Assembly (NCBI RefSeq): GCF_021155765.1
Contig: NC_060110.1
Span: 7,253,501 to 7,317,500 of the forward strand
Reading direction: 5' to 3'
Length of the DNA stretch: 64,000 bases
Origin: Diprion similis
Lineage: Eukaryota; Arthropoda; Insecta; Hymenoptera; Diprionidae
The position numbers and the translations under genes were made by a program. Each line of letters begins with the position of its first letter. Position 1 is the first letter of the stretch. Below are positions 62,687 to 64,000 of this stretch, in pieces. The notes beneath the pieces were generated by a model. That model had not been told where the DNA came from and did no database searches. It saw only the letters and a list, made by a program, of their open reading frames with translations.

Positions 62687-64000
62687 GATGAATCAGTCTA
62701 ATTATGCTAATGAACGCAATGCTGGCGATTTCGACGGTAATAAACATAGTATTTATTCAGTTTATTTACACCCGCACACAGCAGGATGCTCTTTTAATGT
62801 CCGAGAGGTTATGTGCGCCAGGCTAACCTCTCCGGTATGGATAGGCGCGTGCAGTCGTTAAACACAGATGGATATATCTCCCATTAGTGAGAGAAAGGTG
62901 GAGTACTAGCGACTCCATCTCTTTTGCGGCCGATCAAAAACGAGTATCTGAGAAAGGCAGAGTCCGTACAATTCTCTATTCTGCTCGGCGAAACTCTCTC
63001 AGGCATCGCTGCGTTACGCCTTGCGTTTCTGTATTTCAGTATCACTTTATTTCAGTGGGCAGCCCTGAATAGAAATCGACTCTAAGAATTCAACCCACAG
63101 ATTTGTATATTCACGTTTGGCGCCTCAATTGTTGAAAAATATTCCGTACGGTGTCGTCAGCAGGTGGTAAGATAATCTGATTGTGAACTGAATGAATCGA
63201 ATCAAGAGACGAATATTCACTGCCCTTTATTTAAAATCAGTTCATCGTTCATTCTCTTTTGTAGTTTACTTAGCACGATGTTGTATGCATGAATTCTACG
63301 AGATGAACGAACAAGGTGGGATAAGTAGAGGCAGATTTGCAGGATTTTTATAAAAATTGTATTTCAGCTTGAAACATTGGGTGAATAATTTAATCGTCGA
63401 TTAGAAACTGTTCCGTAAATTTGAGATTTAAATCGTATAAGGCAATTGCCCAGAATTTAAAAAAGATAGCACGAGATGGTGTAAAGCCTGCGCGCCGAAG
63501 ATACTTTACTGGCGTATACGAGACGCTACTTTACCTGTTGGTAAAGTAAATTCTGTTTTGGAGATGAAGATAAAGTGCCTTCGACGTGCGATCGCTGACA
63601 GAGAAAACTCATGGAAAATAAAACCTTGATCTTCATGAATATCGATTTTTGACATTAAGACTATATCTCCTTAAATAATTCGATAAGCAATAAAATTCAC
63701 CGTCAGTCTCAACTGCACACGATTATCCAATCGTCGTCTCAAATGGTCTTTCATATTTTAAATATTTATCATATTTCGACATTTTCATGCGTCTTATTTG
63801 CAGAAAACCATTTCGTTTTCACCGGAAAACGTACAGGGCCAGCTTATTTTTTCGGCCAATCTTGTCTACGGTGAGAACGCAGAATATTGGAGAGACTGCG
63901 TGGCAGAATGCGGGCGCGGCTGACAGGGTCGACACCTCCTGGACACTCATGGAGATCCGCGAATTCGCTGCCTCGAATTGGACTGAACTTAGCGAATTCC
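62687..64000. other. Upstream region of the FASTK gene; no other supported gene
   Basis: Presumed 5' leader and promoter on the minus side. At the right edge an acceptor (CTTATTTGCAG, to 63803) is followed on the plus strand by an open frame of about 39 codons (SPENVQGQLIFSANLVYG) with a possible donor (TACG before GTGAGA). It could be an exon cut by the window end but has no recognisable content. Confidence 0.35.

Noticed and set aside
1-64000. tRNA, rRNA, CRISPR or phage-like genes
   Set aside because: No cloverleaf B-box, ribosomal segment or regularly spaced repeat array was seen. The by-eye tRNA scan is not exhaustive; tRNAscan-SE would settle it.

Overview
The window reads as nuclear DNA of an insect. 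It is AT-rich with long non-coding stretches, many microsatellites and canonical GT-AG introns, and its genes are split over many small exons. Several sites look like arthropod TCAGT initiators. A hymenopteran fits the overall style, but no lineage marker in the window proves it. There is no bacterial, organellar or viral gene content.

Three genes can be rebuilt exon by exon with every splice phase closing. (1) A giant secreted serpin on the minus strand (24474-15598, 4 coding exons, about 2,696 residues): a signal peptide, a long cysteine-free acidic Pro/Glu/Thr/Ser-rich region with 15-residue tandem repeats, then a serpin fold whose reactive loop is replaced by a long charged insertion. (2) A MORN5-type protein on the plus strand (50081-58921, 12 coding exons, about 654 residues) with a long extension not found in the short vertebrate protein. 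(3) A mitochondrial FASTK-domain/RAP-domain protein on the minus strand (62686-60110, 7 coding exons, about 688 residues). A fourth gene, minus strand at 3814-1776, encodes a two-span membrane protein with a tail rich in PPxY motifs and is well supported by two exons.

Layout. 0.86-1.02 kb: a possible plus-strand transcription start and non-coding exon. 1.8-3.8 kb: the PY-motif membrane protein (minus). 4-15 kb: mostly intergenic or intronic, with microsatellites, a 21-base C run and a few orphan exons bounded by strong splice signals (4.3, 8.0-8.5, 10.1 and 12.7-12.9 kb). 15.6-24.5 kb: the serpin. 24.5-50 kb: largely non-coding, with candidate exons at 28.8-29.3 (plus), 30.5-31.2 (minus), 38.2 (plus) and 44.8 kb (plus), and a short hairpin built on two GCGCATGCGC motifs at 37.6 kb. 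50-60.6 kb: the MORN5-like gene and the FASTK gene converge tail to tail. Between their stop codons lies an 820-bp inverted repeat with arms of about 400 bp. 62.7-64 kb: upstream region of the FASTK gene and nothing certain.

The genes show no shared pathway; the window is ordinary eukaryotic gene neighbourhood. The most unusual objects are the serpin architecture and the long foldback between the convergent genes. Exon boundaries were read by eye from splice consensus and phase; orphan exons are offered with low confidence.
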